A stretch of DNA of 64,000 nucleotides from Dysidea avara (lineage: Eukaryota; Porifera; Demospongiae; Dictyoceratida; Dysideidae): positions 36,308,819 to 36,372,818 of the forward strand of contig NC_089275.1 in the NCBI RefSeq assembly GCF_963678975.1, read 5' to 3'. The translations under genes were made by a program, and so were the position numbers. Under the pieces are notes generated by a model. It worked only from the letters and a program-made list of their open reading frames with translations. It ran no database searches and was not told the origin of the DNA. Positions 24,001-35,600 of this stretch are shown here, in pieces (the stretch's first letter is position 1; each line of letters opens with the position of its first letter).

Positions 24001-25106
24001 ATATGATAAACATATATAACTAATTCTAGTATAACTTGTACAGAGTTTGCAAATTTGGGAAGGCCAATGTTATGCATCAAATTCTTAGGTCTTAGAATGC
24101 AGTGTGCACTTGTAACTACAATAAATTAATCTTCAGTTCCACGTCCATATATTAAAGTGTTTTAGTAGTGTTAGTAGCGGGTAAATTGTATATAGAATGA
24201 TACGGTGTTACTCAGGTGCATAATTAGAAAAAATAAGGTGCTCTATATTATCATGCAACACTTTATAATGTCATATGCTACAGTACATATGTTTTGGTAT
24301 AAATACAGTACTTACAGTTGTTCCTCTTGTTCCAGGTTGACCTGGGGTTCCAGCAGGACCTTGGACACCCTATGACGTTATAGGTATGTTATTGTTGTAT
24401 GTAACTAAATTATAAACTATAGAATTGAAGCTTACCTTTGAACCCTTGACTGGACTGGCACAACATGTTCCCTAAAGAATGTAAAAAGCATCATAATGGA
24501 CATTACCATGCAGTCACCACAGATAAGATATGCTAACCTTTATTCCCTTTGGTCCTCGTGGTCCAACTGCTCCAGTAGGTCCCATTTGTCCCTATTTCAG
24601 AGAGTAGCATGTAGAGTTGACATAATTGCCTATAATACTTTACCTTGACTCCCTTTTCGCCCTGGTCCCCTTTAATTCCACTACCTGGAACACCAAGAGC
24701 AGAGAAGCAGCTTCCAGGATCTCCAGGTGCGCCGGTAGCACCGTCTTTTCCTCTGTATCCTTTTGGCCCAGTAAATCCTTTTGGTCCTTTTGGTCCTTGA
24801 GGGCCAGTGAATCCCGGAAAACCAGCAGAGCCCTTGTGGCCCTATGCACAAATATCAGTATATGATAATGTGTTTGTTAGTAATTTAAAGTTGAGACCTT
24901 CTGTCCTGGAATTCCACGTCGTCCCTTAAAAAAATTGTAGCTGCAGGTTTCACATCCTCGTTGTGCAGTAACAATCTGTGAAGAGTATAGTTATTACATA
25001 TAGTACAATGTAAATGCTACTAGGAGAGTTAGTATAATAGACTTACTGCAATACAACTTGCTACCACTACAGATGAAAGTAGCAGTACAGGAAGAGCTTT
25101 TGCCAT
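18018..25106 (-). CDS. Secreted collagen-VWC-VWD-C8-TIL protein, 19 exons
   Basis: Exons from 5': 25106-25047, 24975-24898, 24841-24644, 24591-24538, 24471-24436, 24369-24316, 23810-23760, 23697-23653, 23591-23567, 23506-23478, 22868-22776, 22724-22680, 22620-20616, 20539-20363, 20305-20261, 20199-19936, 19336-19170, 19087-18915, 18042-18018. All borders are GT/AG, all phases agree, and the sum is 3624 nt (1207 aa). Residues 1-20 are a signal peptide. About 36-605 is interrupted Gly-X-Y collagen. About 610-655 is VWC ([10 protein letters not shown]); about 660-805 is VWD ([11 protein letters not shown] to [11 protein letters not shown]); about 845-924 is C8; 925-983 is TIL ([18 protein letters not shown]). 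Then come three modules sharing C...C.P...V..I..C.C and a tail RESEEDDE. Non-helical breaks carry CC pairs and basic sites. It is predicted to be an extracellular matrix or mucus protein. If the last intron is retained, translation stops at 18911 instead. Confidence 0.88.
18084..18119. mobile_element. Minimal palindrome left by the foldback element family
   Basis: Two perfect 16-bp arms, ATCTAATCAAAAACAG and CTGTTTTTGATTAGAT, are separated by TTTG. These arms are the outermost bases of the 330-bp foldback elements at 44321 and 48782. This is a copy with the whole interior lost, sitting in the last intron of the collagen-VWF gene, just 42 bp from the final exon. Confidence 0.75.
19415..19908. 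mobile_element. hAT-like MITE, CAGTGTTGGGA ends
   Basis: A 494-bp element has CAGTGTTGGGA at one end and TCCCAACACTG at the other, with TAACTAGTTAC and many GTAAC/GTTAC words inside. This style is known in hAT non-autonomous elements of many animals. Flanking 8-mers CATGTTGT and CATGTTCT match at 7 of 8. It lies in the intron between exons 16 and 17 of the collagen-VWF gene and ends 28 bp from the exon 16 donor. Confidence 0.78.
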
Positions 25107-25164
25107 TCTCCAGTTGTAAAACACTTGTACACCAATAATGATACATTACCTGCTTTAGCGCCAG

Positions 25165-25172
25165 CTTTTATA
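25165..25172 (-). promoter_or_regulatory. TATA box of the collagen-VWF gene
   Basis: The minus strand has TATAAAAG here, 59 bp upstream of the start codon at 25106. This places transcription start near 25135 with a very short leader. Confidence 0.55.
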
Positions 25173-25179
25173 GAAAGTT

Positions 25180-26555
25180 ATGTTAAGATGATGACATCAT
25201 TTCCACCTCATAAATGACATGTTATTACATCATACCCAGTACACAAACCCACATTTCAACCAGAACTAACCTGCAAACAGTCTTATAACTGGCAACCTTT
25301 CCCTACAAGTATTGCCGTGCACCTGTGAAGACTGAAACTTGCTTGTTTTGGTGAATTTAGCTCCTTTTAGCTACAGTGTGGAATGTACAGTATAGAGGTA
25401 ACATGTAATGAATATGCTGCATATGCAGCAGCACCAGCAACATGGCAACAGAAGCCAGACACGATAATAAACAGAAACCTTACTAGATGTTACCTCATAC
25501 ATGAACTCAGTGCACACATCCTTTTACATCACCTAAATTATTTTCAATATTGTGTATCACTTGTAGCAACCTGTGTATATAAGTGAAACCTTGTTAAGCA
25601 TTTTAACTTGAAACCACTGATTAAACCATACCAGTAGCCATGGGTACATCATAGTTACAATAGGTGTTTAAAAACTGACATAATTATGAACTTGTCAGTG
25701 ATGCAAATGGCAACCTTTAGTATTTGCCAGTAGCAGAAAGCTAGTCACTTCTTATAATACTGCATGGCAAATTGGCAATTCTTACTAAGACATGTACACA
25801 TGAATATCCTAGCAATAGTCATAAAAACATAGCTTAATGCAGTTTAAGATGCTATTCCCATTGTTCCAATTTTAAACAGCACTGACATGCAAAGTGTAGA
25901 GTAATTATAGCCCACATTGTGGGGAACATGTAACACTGGATATCTGGTGCGCAACTTCTTCACACTAATAATTAACTTCCTCAATTTTCTCACTTCCTCA
26001 ATTAGACACTAACTTCCCCTGTGCACTATGGAAATATGTAAACACATTCTCCCACAAATTCAATCAGAAGTTAGCAGCAACAATAGAATGGGAAGTCATA
26101 TGACACAAAGCCATACAATGCCACCACAAGAATTCGTTTTGTTAGATCGTGACATAATAAAAATTCCATAAAATTAATAATACTGATATTATTTAACAAC
26201 TGGAAATTTAAAAATGAAGTAGGGATATATCAGATCTAAGTGACAAAAAGCAATGAAACAAGAGACATATACTTATAAATGATGGTATTTCAGCATAGCT
26301 CTGTAAGAAAATCCCCACATTGGCATGTTGTGCTGTAATACTATCATTCATCTCTCGTTTCACTATGCATTTTTATTGTTTAAATATAAAAATAACTAGT
26401 TACAAAGTTTAGTTGTTGTTTTTTATGGCATACTGCTGTGTATGCATAATTATTATTATTATGCATCATCAAATTTTAATATGAAACATATAAGAAGACT
26501 AGGTATGTCATATATATGTAAAAGTATATATTTTTGTAGCCTCCTGTAGCTTGGT
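25180..26555. other. Intergenic, no gene seen
   Basis: AT-rich DNA separates the collagen-VWF promoter from the foldback/satellite complex. Only chance frames are present. The block 25950-26010 has repeated ACTTCCTCAATT words. Confidence 0.4.
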
Positions 26556-26757
26556 ATCTAATCAAAAACAGCCAAGCTGTAAAAAAAGGTGTGGCCCCAA
26601 AAAAGGCCGTGGTGAAAAAAGATGTGAAATCCAAGGTGGCGGCCAAGAAATGGCTGTGATGGTAGGTTAATGGTAAAAATTTTAATAGCGACAATTCAGG
26701 TGAATTTTGTGCCAAGACCAAGCGGCACCAAATTCACCTGAATTGTCGCTATTAAAA
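26556..26757. mobile_element. Foldback element copy A, right arm truncated
   Basis: It starts ATCTAATCAAAAACAGCC like copies B and C and runs through the full left arm and the centre (CCAAGACCAAGCGGCACC). The right arm breaks off after about 30 bp at ATTAAAAT. The 31-bp-repeat array begins within about 12 bp, so the array junction lies inside the foldback arm. Confidence 0.8.
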
Positions 26758-26767
26758 TAGCATCTTG

Positions 26768-28505
26768 GGTGACTTGTTTGCAGCTGAACTCTCTACACGG
26801 TGATTTCTTTGTAGCTGAAATCTCTACAAGATGAATTCTTCTATTTGATCTTTCTACAGGGTAATTTGTTTGTAGCTGAATTTTCTACAGGGTGACTTGT
26901 TTGCAGCTGAACTCTCTAAATGGTGATTTCTTTGTAGCTGAAATCTCTACAAGGTGAATTTTTCTAGCTGATCTTTCTACAGGGTGATTTGTTTGTAGCT
27001 GAACTTTCTACAAGGAAACTTCTTCTAACTGATCTCTGTACAGGGTGAAATATTTGTGCTAAACTGTCTGCAAGGTAACTTCTTCTAGCTGATCTCTCTA
27101 CATGGTGATTTGTTTTTAGTTGAATTCTGTACAGGTGATTTGTTTGTAGCTGAGCTCTTTACAGAATGGTTTCTTTGTAGCTGAACTCTCTACAAGGTAA
27201 CTTCTTCTAGCTGATCTTTCTACTGGGTGATTTGCTTGTAGCTGAATTTTCTAAAGGGTGACTTGTTTGCAGCTGAACTCTCTATATGGTGGTTTCTTTG
27301 TAGCTGAAATCTCTACAAGGTGAATTATTCTAGCTGATCTTTCTACAGTCTTATTTGTTTGTAGCTGACCTCTCTACAGGGTGAATTGTTTCTAGCTGAT
27401 CTCTCTAAAAGGTAATTTGTTTGTAGCTGAACTCTCTATAAGGTGATTTGTTTGTAGCTGATCTCTGCAGGTTGATTTGTTTTAGCTGAACTCTCTTCTA
27501 CAGGGTGATTTGCTTGTAGCTGAACTCCTTATATTGTGTCTAGTTTCTAGCTGATGTCTCTACAGGGTGATTTTTTTTGTAGCTGAACTCTCTACAAGGT
27601 GATTTGTTTCTAGCTTATCTCTGTACAGGTTGATTTGTTTGTAGCTGACCTCTCTGCAGGTTGATTTGTTTTAGTTGAACTCTCTACAGGGTGATTTGCT
27701 TGCAGCTGAACTCCTTACATTGTGTCTAGTTTCTAGCTGATCTCTCTACAGGGTGATTTGTTTGTAGCTGATCTCTCTACAAGGTGATTTGTTTGTAGCT
27801 GATCTCTCTACAGGGTGATTTTTTTGTAGCTGAACTCTCTACAGGGTGATTTGTTTCTAGCTTATCTCTCTACAGGTTGATGTGTTTGTAGCTGACCTCT
27901 CTTCAGGGTGATTTGTTTGTAGCTGATCTCTCTACAGGGTGATTTGTTTCTAGCTGATCTCTCTTTAGGGTGATTTGTTTCTAGCTGATTGCTCTACAGG
28001 GTGATTTGCTTGTAGTTGAACTCCTTACATTGTGTCTAGTTTCTATCTGATCTCTCTACAGGGCGATTTGTTTGTAGCTGATCTCTCTACAACTTGATTT
28101 TTGTGTAGCTGATCTCTCTACAAGTTGATTTGTTTGTTGCTGATCGCTCTAAAAGTTGATTTGTTTGTAGCTGAACTCTCTGCAAAGTGTTTTGTTTGTA
28201 GCTGATCGCTCTACAGGGTAATTTGTTTGTAGCTGAACTCTCTTCACAGTGACTCGTGTGTAGCTGAATTCTCTAGAGAGTAACTTAATTGTAGCTGAAC
28301 TCTCTACAGGGTGCATGACTTGTTTATAGCTGAACTCTCTTCAGTGTGACTTGTAATGTTCTGAATCTCTACAGTGATATATTTGTAGCTTATTACTCTC
28401 CACAGGGTGACTTGTTTCTTGCTGAACTGTCTATAAGATTAACTGTTTGCAGCTGAACTCCCTACAGAATAACTTGTAATGTAATAGAATTCTATAATGG
28501 AGTAA
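26768..28505 (-). repeat. 31-bp satellite array 1
   Basis: About 1.7 kb of tandem units of 30-31 bp reads on the plus strand like GGGTGATTTGTTTGTAGCTG followed by AACTCTCTACA. This is the reverse complement of arrays 2 and 3. Units vary at the TTGTTTGTAG / TTCTTCTAG position and degrade towards 28500. No spacers and no coding frame are present. Confidence 0.92.
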
Positions 28506-28524
28506 TTAAATTAGCCAAATGCTC

Positions 28525-29348
28525 TATTAGGGTGACTGTTCTATTAGAGTATCGCGATCTCGCTTTTGCTACACGGAGTTGGCTTTCGAATCATAACTCA
28601 GTGGTTTGTAATCCAATTCTTCTATACTACTGCAAGGACTTTCTATGAAGATTATTCCAGCTATACACCGATTTTCAGCTCATTGCTCTAAGCGGTTTGC
28701 CTAGTAGGCGTAAAAACTAATACTTTTTATTCCTAAAAATCGATCGCGTAATTGTGACACAGGTTGGGGTTTGTGTCATATCTCCATGGTCGTTATCTCG
28801 ATTCCTTTCAAACCACCAAAAGGCACTCCTACGATGGTTACTCCATCTACATAGCAATTTTCAACTCATTCTATGAAGCAGTTTACCCTGTAGGCGTGAC
28901 AACAAATCTATCTTGTTTCACGCGAATAATCGGTCATAACTCCTGAACCATTCATCGGATTTGCACCAAATTTGATGCTAGGATTCGCCTTTGGACTCCC
29001 TTTCTGTGTGCAAAACGTCAAGGCGATCGGAGTACGCCTTTTCGTTTTATAGCAATTTTTGCAAGTGTGCGAAAACACGAAGAAAAAAAAGAAAAAAAAA
29101 CGAAGAAAAAAATCGAACCTTTGGCAGCTCGTATCTCGGAAATGGCTTGAGCGATTTCCTTCAAATTTGGAATGTGGACTTCCCTAGCTGGCTGACAACT
29201 CTGTAGCAAATTTGGTTCCAATCGGATGAGGGATCACTGAGATACAAAGGTGTGAAAATGACGTTTTCTTTCTTCCTGTCAATACACTCACGGTGCGGCG
29301 CGCCGGATTCTTGGGCCGCACGACACACTACCGTGTGTCTTGATATAC
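28525..29348 (-). repeat. Conserved module next to array 1 (inverted copy)
   Basis: This segment is the reverse complement of 35269-36420. From the array side it carries CTATTAGAGTATCGCGATC, the part with CGATCGCGTAATTGTGACAC, and the Lys-codon-like A-rich tract near 29080-29110. It ends with GGCGCGCCGG and the hairpin ACACACTACCGTGTGT next to TCTTGAT at 29345. A third partial copy is at 44648-45250. Small open frames inside are not conserved as protein. Confidence 0.8.
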
Positions 29349-29657
29349 GAGGATCTGAGAACATGTTTTGCTGAAACCAAACTTAATGACAGTTAAACTG
29401 GAGTCAGATTATCCAAGAATCAACTTGGTGTTATAACTAATAGCTGGTGCATGCGTGCATGTGTTTTCATGCATGTGTATCAACATTGAAACCGATTGAA
29501 CACTGTGCTTTCTCTCTTCCATTGTTGTTTGCCTTTGTCAGTGTGAATATGACAATTCTTTCTAAAGCTTTTGTAGTTGTAGGTTTATAACTGCACGGTT
29601 TCTGTTCATGACCACAACTTATCTGTGAAGTGATAAATTTCTGATCTCAATACAAGT

Positions 29658-32600
29658 ATGAGTGATGCTCAAACAGACACTATTTATCAGAATGTGGCAA
29701 TGCCTACAACTGAAGGTAATGGCATGTGTTAATACTGTAGCTATGCGTCCGGTTCATCAATGCATGCATTAGTAATGTAGCTACATGCAATTTGGAAGCT
29801 TCGATTCATACACATAATATGGGTATGAATAAGTATAGTAGAGTGGATAGTAACTACTGTAGTACTAACATGGTTTTTACACGGGCGAGATACTGTTTAC
29901 CAAAACACAATAAATAAGAATTCCAGTAGAGAGAATCAATGTGATAAGCTCAGTGATATGCATGTCTTACTGTTCTCGTGCAGGTTAATGTTTTCAGTCA
30001 TATGTGTAATACTGTTCAGAATACATATTGATAATTAGCATGTTAGCACTTATAGCAATCAAGAGAACACACTTTTGCATAGTTTATGTAGCTATGTAGC
30101 TATTGTTAGCTACTCTGTTATCAAAAAAAGGGCAGTGGTTACTGAACCGAAAGTCAGTTCAATAAGCCAGACTCGCTATTGAACTGACAGCCGTATAACG
30201 TAGACAAGAAAGGGTCACTAAACGAAAAACAATACCACAAAGCTCAACCTGGGCTTGAACCCTGGACTATTGGAACTGTAGGCAGTGGGCTTACCACTGT
30301 GATACCGCTGCTGGCTACCTGCTATCCCTACTTTTCTACCTTATAAATAGTAGTCAACAAGACAATACCACCATCTTCACTATATCTTACCTACCTCATC
30401 CACCACGGCATACCAAAACAGCTATTTCTCAACGACTGGAACATATACTACCAACTGATACAATTGAAATTGCAGATACTGATCTATTTACGACTAGACT
30501 CCAATCATATTATTGTACTGTGTTTATGTGATTCCTGAGCACACCAGCAGGGCTGACTGCTCAGTAAACAATAATAATAATAATAATAGTCTCACTATAT
30601 ACTGTACACTATAATACAGTAACCCAAAGGTGAAGAAGAAACCAAAGCTGAACCCGAGCCTAACCCTTACGCTAATGCTACTACTTTTCGCGTCCCCTAA
30701 AGTCGAATGCTCGGGGAAACGACTAGACTCTGACGCGAAAATAAAAAAAACTTTCAGTTCAGCAACCACTACAAAAAAAAAATCCTCTCAAGTTCATTCT
30801 TAAAGTTTAGGATAGAAGTTAGCTAATATAAAGTTACAATCTAGCTATAGTCTGTTCGCGTTCACCTGAGCCCTCTTTTGGTACATGGGCGGTGCCGGAT
30901 GGGCCAGCTGCTCAAACGGAAATGTTTTTTAAGCGATTTGGAGCATGTATAGGTGAGCTACGCATGCCGAGCATTAATACATTTTCGTACGTAGTATGGA
31001 TGATTCGGGTACGAAAACATGTTTACAACATGAAATCGTGCTTGTTCCAGTGTAAAACCATTGGGAGCGAAGATATATTCACCGTTGATAGGACCGGCTG
31101 CAGGGGCTTAACTATATAAGTGACACTAGCTATATTAGCTCCCAGGTAAAAAATAAATAAAATAAATAAAAAAACTTGCAAGAATTTAGCTAATCTTGCA
31201 CCAAATTCTTGCACAAATATATAGCTATAAGCAATTCTTACAGATGAGTAAGGAAAATTAAAGGTCTTTCGCTTGCACAAATGTTGCAAGATTATAAGCT
31301 TTTTTACCTGAACATATCAGTTTGTAACTGTGTTTTCAGTAATCATAATCATAAGCGACCTTGCAAGATTTGGAAGATTTCCTTATATAGCTATATAATA
31401 TAATTATTATATCGATCTCTCAGTATTGGCTATTTATCTCATTGTTATATGAATGGCTTAAATATACTCTACAGTGGGATCACACATTAGCTAGACTATA
31501 TATATAATTATATAGCTAAACAATCAAGACATACATGTAATTGGTGTCTGCCCAGCCTGTAATTGTGAAGACCACTGGCAGTTCTAGACCTAACATATGG
31601 GGGGCTAAGTAGCTATGAATGCTGCTGTATGACTAGACTTTTAACGGGGGGTGAGGGGGAGGTATGGAGGTACAACCCCCAGAAGCTATACAGGTTGAAA
31701 AATGCCAAAATTAAAATCTGTATCACAGCTTTCCCCAAGTATTAACTAATTATGAAAACTTATTTTTCAACAGAGGACATAGGGCACCCCTAAATAAAAT
31801 TTTCTATATAGTCAAGAATTGCAATGTATATTTTCCTTCTAGTCATTTACCTCATTTTATGACTACACTACCTGTTTTTCTTTTCAGTATAATATTATGT
31901 GTAGCTACGTATGTAGCACTAGCTCCAAACTACTCTACTATAGCAATAAATCTGTCAAATCGCTGCAACTCAATAGTACATTCAATTGAAATTGATTCAT
32001 GACAAATCATATTGTGTAATTCAATGCATACATTGATCTTATAGTATAATAATTATAGCTATTATAGTATTTCACAATTGTATACACAATGTGACATGCA
32101 CAATACCTACAACTGCATTGACTATACATTCAGCATGTTATATACACATATATGCAATTCTGCATTGTAACAGTTCAATTGCACCGCAATACTGCAATAA
32201 CATGATCATGATCTACATAACTGTTTCTGTATGGATTGTCTATTGCTATATACATTCATTTAGTATATTTCTAACAACCCTGTTCAGTCTGCTGGTTGCC
32301 TATACCATGCATCTAGTACAGGTGAACTTCCAAGTACTTGTGTTATATTGGAATCACTATACATGCGTAACACACAGCACAGAGATCACCAAGCCATTTT
32401 AATGTATAGTTTTTTAGCAATTCGATTAAACTGTTTTTTTTCTTTGATTTACTGGCACAAAGGACATATTTTACTGTGCATACTGCATACATGCATTCAG
32501 TGGATCCTGTTGTAATCAGGACACTTGAAAAAATGAGTCAGAGGACACACGCATATTGGGATATGTGATGTCTTTGCATAGAAACTGATCTGGGCATCAG

Positions 32601-35600
32601 GACACATTGTTAATCAGGAAACTTTTGGTACTTAGGTTTATTTTATACACAGATTTCAGTGTACATATGTGGCTAAGAGTGATCACTCTAAATGTTGTTT
32701 TGGAAAACCCATGAGATTTATATATATTATTACTTATACAATATTAATAATGATGGTACAGTGACCAGGCCACTGGCACAGGATTCCAGTGGACCCACAT
32801 TAAAGTTTTAATTAGTATTGCCATTCTCTGTAGGATGTAAAGCAAATTTATTCCAGTCCTGTAGATAGCTAGGTTGGTCTTGTAAATTGCAAAGTAATTT
32901 TGCCACTTTAACATTATACCTTTCATTACATATTCTTTACATTTTGTCAGGAAATGAACCCATTCAAGGGAGAGGTGATATTTGCACAACTCCTGTGCCA
33001 CCAGCCAACTACCCACAACCTGGTCCAGGTAAATTTAACACAGAAATTTATAGTTGCTATAAGTTAACTATTAATTTATAAAAGTATGGAATTTGCAAAA
33101 TCCACAAACTTGCTACATATATATTTCCTTAAACTTACTTCCATAACTCAATCATTTCTATCAAATTGCTTCCAGATTCAATCTTGTTATAGCTATTTCA
33201 AAATTTACCTGCACGAGCATTTCCCTTCACTTAAACTGTTTTTAATAATATAGTAAGTACAGTACTTCATATATGCAAATTTGAACTACACTGACTGTAA
33301 GTACAACAACCTTTCCCCTGCCCAGTATCAGGTTAGGCTTATTTAGTTATAAATATAGTTTTTAGCCACTGAAATAGAACCTTTATTAACAGTTATACTC
33401 ATTTTAATATATTATATTTGCATCCAGCAAAGCATAAAATGCTCCAAGAGTAGATACCACCTGCATATGGTCTGGGGTATGCTTCATTCAACGGAGTTTT
33501 AATGCCGGGTCTCAATTTTAGCTCCCCATATATGCTCAACTCTCTTACAGGTCTCTAGTGGGATACTATTAAGTTTATGACTTTACACTGTTTGTATAAT
33601 ATGTTTTGCTGGACAGATGCCTATCCTCCAGCTCAGTATTTGCAACAGCCTTATCCAGTAGAGCAGACAAATCCTGGATTGCCACAAGTTTATCCAACTC
33701 AAGACATTCAACCTGCAATGCCAGGATACCTCGCTCAGCCACAACCCCCAGCCTACGATGCAGATAAATTTGCTCAGCCACAAGCAATGCCACCAGTGAT
33801 GCAATCAGTTCCAATGATGCAACCGATGCAACCAGTTCCAATGATGCAACCACAGCCAGTGATACAGCCAATAGTACAATCAGTTTCAGTGGTGACGCAA
33901 GCAGCACCAGTGGTCTGTATTTATGTTGTGATGTACCATGGTAACTGTATACTGAATCCACTAAAATAATATAGCTATTATTCTGATTTACAAAATATTT
34001 TGGTTTTATCTTTTTCCAGACACCTAGGAATTGATGAATATTAAGTTTAAATTCCTGTGCTTGGTCTAGCTGTTCTTCCACTCTGAGCACACATGTCACA
34101 ATATACAATATAGAAATGCAACACGAATCGAATGCAGACGCATACATGTACAGTAATTTATATTTTGTACAAACATGTGTCATTTTCACACCTCAGATCA
34201 AAGGAAATCCAGTACACATAAATCACATGTTCCACTGGTTCAGAAATGTTAATGAGATATTATACGCACTTCCTTAATGAGATATGCACACTGTACACTG
34301 TGTATATATCTCGTTAACACAGTGCATATATATTAACTCAATACATGCACACCTAATAAGAAGTATGCACAGTATCTTATCTTGTCATGTATCCAGAAAT
34401 CATCAGATTTCTTGGATGCTTTACTGTTATCTCTCTTCTCTTATATAGTAAGCTATGATTGCATATGGAATTGAATTTTGCCAAACAAGCTGTGATTGTG
34501 GGATTCAGTTTTAATACTTCAACAGCAGTTTGATTCATACTTTTGTAAAGAGAGAAAAACCATCATTAAGATGTTCAAAACACACAAAGAAATAATATTG
34601 GTAATTAAAGAAACATGAATATCACTAGTTTATTAATTACAATACAGATGCATTAGTAAAAGTCAAACTACTGTTGATGTATTAAAGTGAACTCCGCAAT
34701 AATATTACAGCTTATTTGGCAAATTAAATCACATAATCACAGCTTACTTGGTTCCATACATAAGAGAAGGGAGATACATAAAAGAAGGCAGGGCCGCCCA
34801 CAGGGGGGGGGGGGGGGGGGGGGGGCACCTGGGGCATTTTTCCCCGGGCCCCAGCCTGAAAGGGGCCCCAGGAGGCCCCACGAAGGGCCCCCTGAATACC
34901 TGTTTAAAAGATCGATAAACTCTAATAGAGCAGTCATATCTAAATACTCTAATAGAGCAGTCACAGTATTCTTCAGAGGAGCAGTGTAGCAAGCTTATAG
35001 ATAAGGAGATATGGTTGGTGATGGGTAGTTATTGTCATTGCCAGCAGGTTGTGATCTTTTATTTTTTTTATTATTTTTTTTTTTGGTCTTCACCTTACAA
35101 CTTGGGTGAAGGGCCCCACTTTAACTCTTTGCCCTGAGCCCCTTAATTTCTCTGGGCGGCCCTGAAAGAAGGGAGATAACGAAAAACGATTTGACCAATT
35201 AGGTAAGTCTGCATGCTAAAGTAGTTATACCATGGGTAGGAGTGCTTTTCCTAGCATATTTTATCAAGACACACGGTAGTGTGTTGTGCGGCCCAAGAAG
35301 CCGGCGTGCCACCCGTGAGTATATTAGCAGGAAGAAAGAAAACGCAATTTTCACACGTATGTAGCTCTGTGATCCCTTATCCGATTGGAACCAAATTTGC
35401 TAGAGTGGTGCTGGCCAGAACGGGGAGTCTACACACCAAATTTGAAGAAAATCGCTCCAGCCATTTCCGAGATACGAGCGAACAAAATTTCGTTTTAATT
35501 TCTTCGTTTATCAAGACACACGATAGTGTGTCGTGCGGCCCAAGAAGCCGGCGCGCCACACCGTGAGTATATTAACATCAAGACACACGATAGTGTGTCG

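Noticed and set aside
30240-30315. Functional tRNA gene
   Set aside because: The B box is perfect but the acceptor and anticodon stems do not form; better explained as a SINE head.
33575-34189. 204-aa minus-strand frame over CD225 exon 3
   Set aside because: The Pro/Gln-rich plus exon reads as a long antisense frame (Leu/Ala/Val-rich); no domain, and no splice context.
35269-35300. Helitron 5' end (A followed by TC)
   Set aside because: The opposite orientation ends in CTTG, not CTRR, the hairpin is at the wrong end for the TC side, and no Rep/helicase is present; kept only as an idea.
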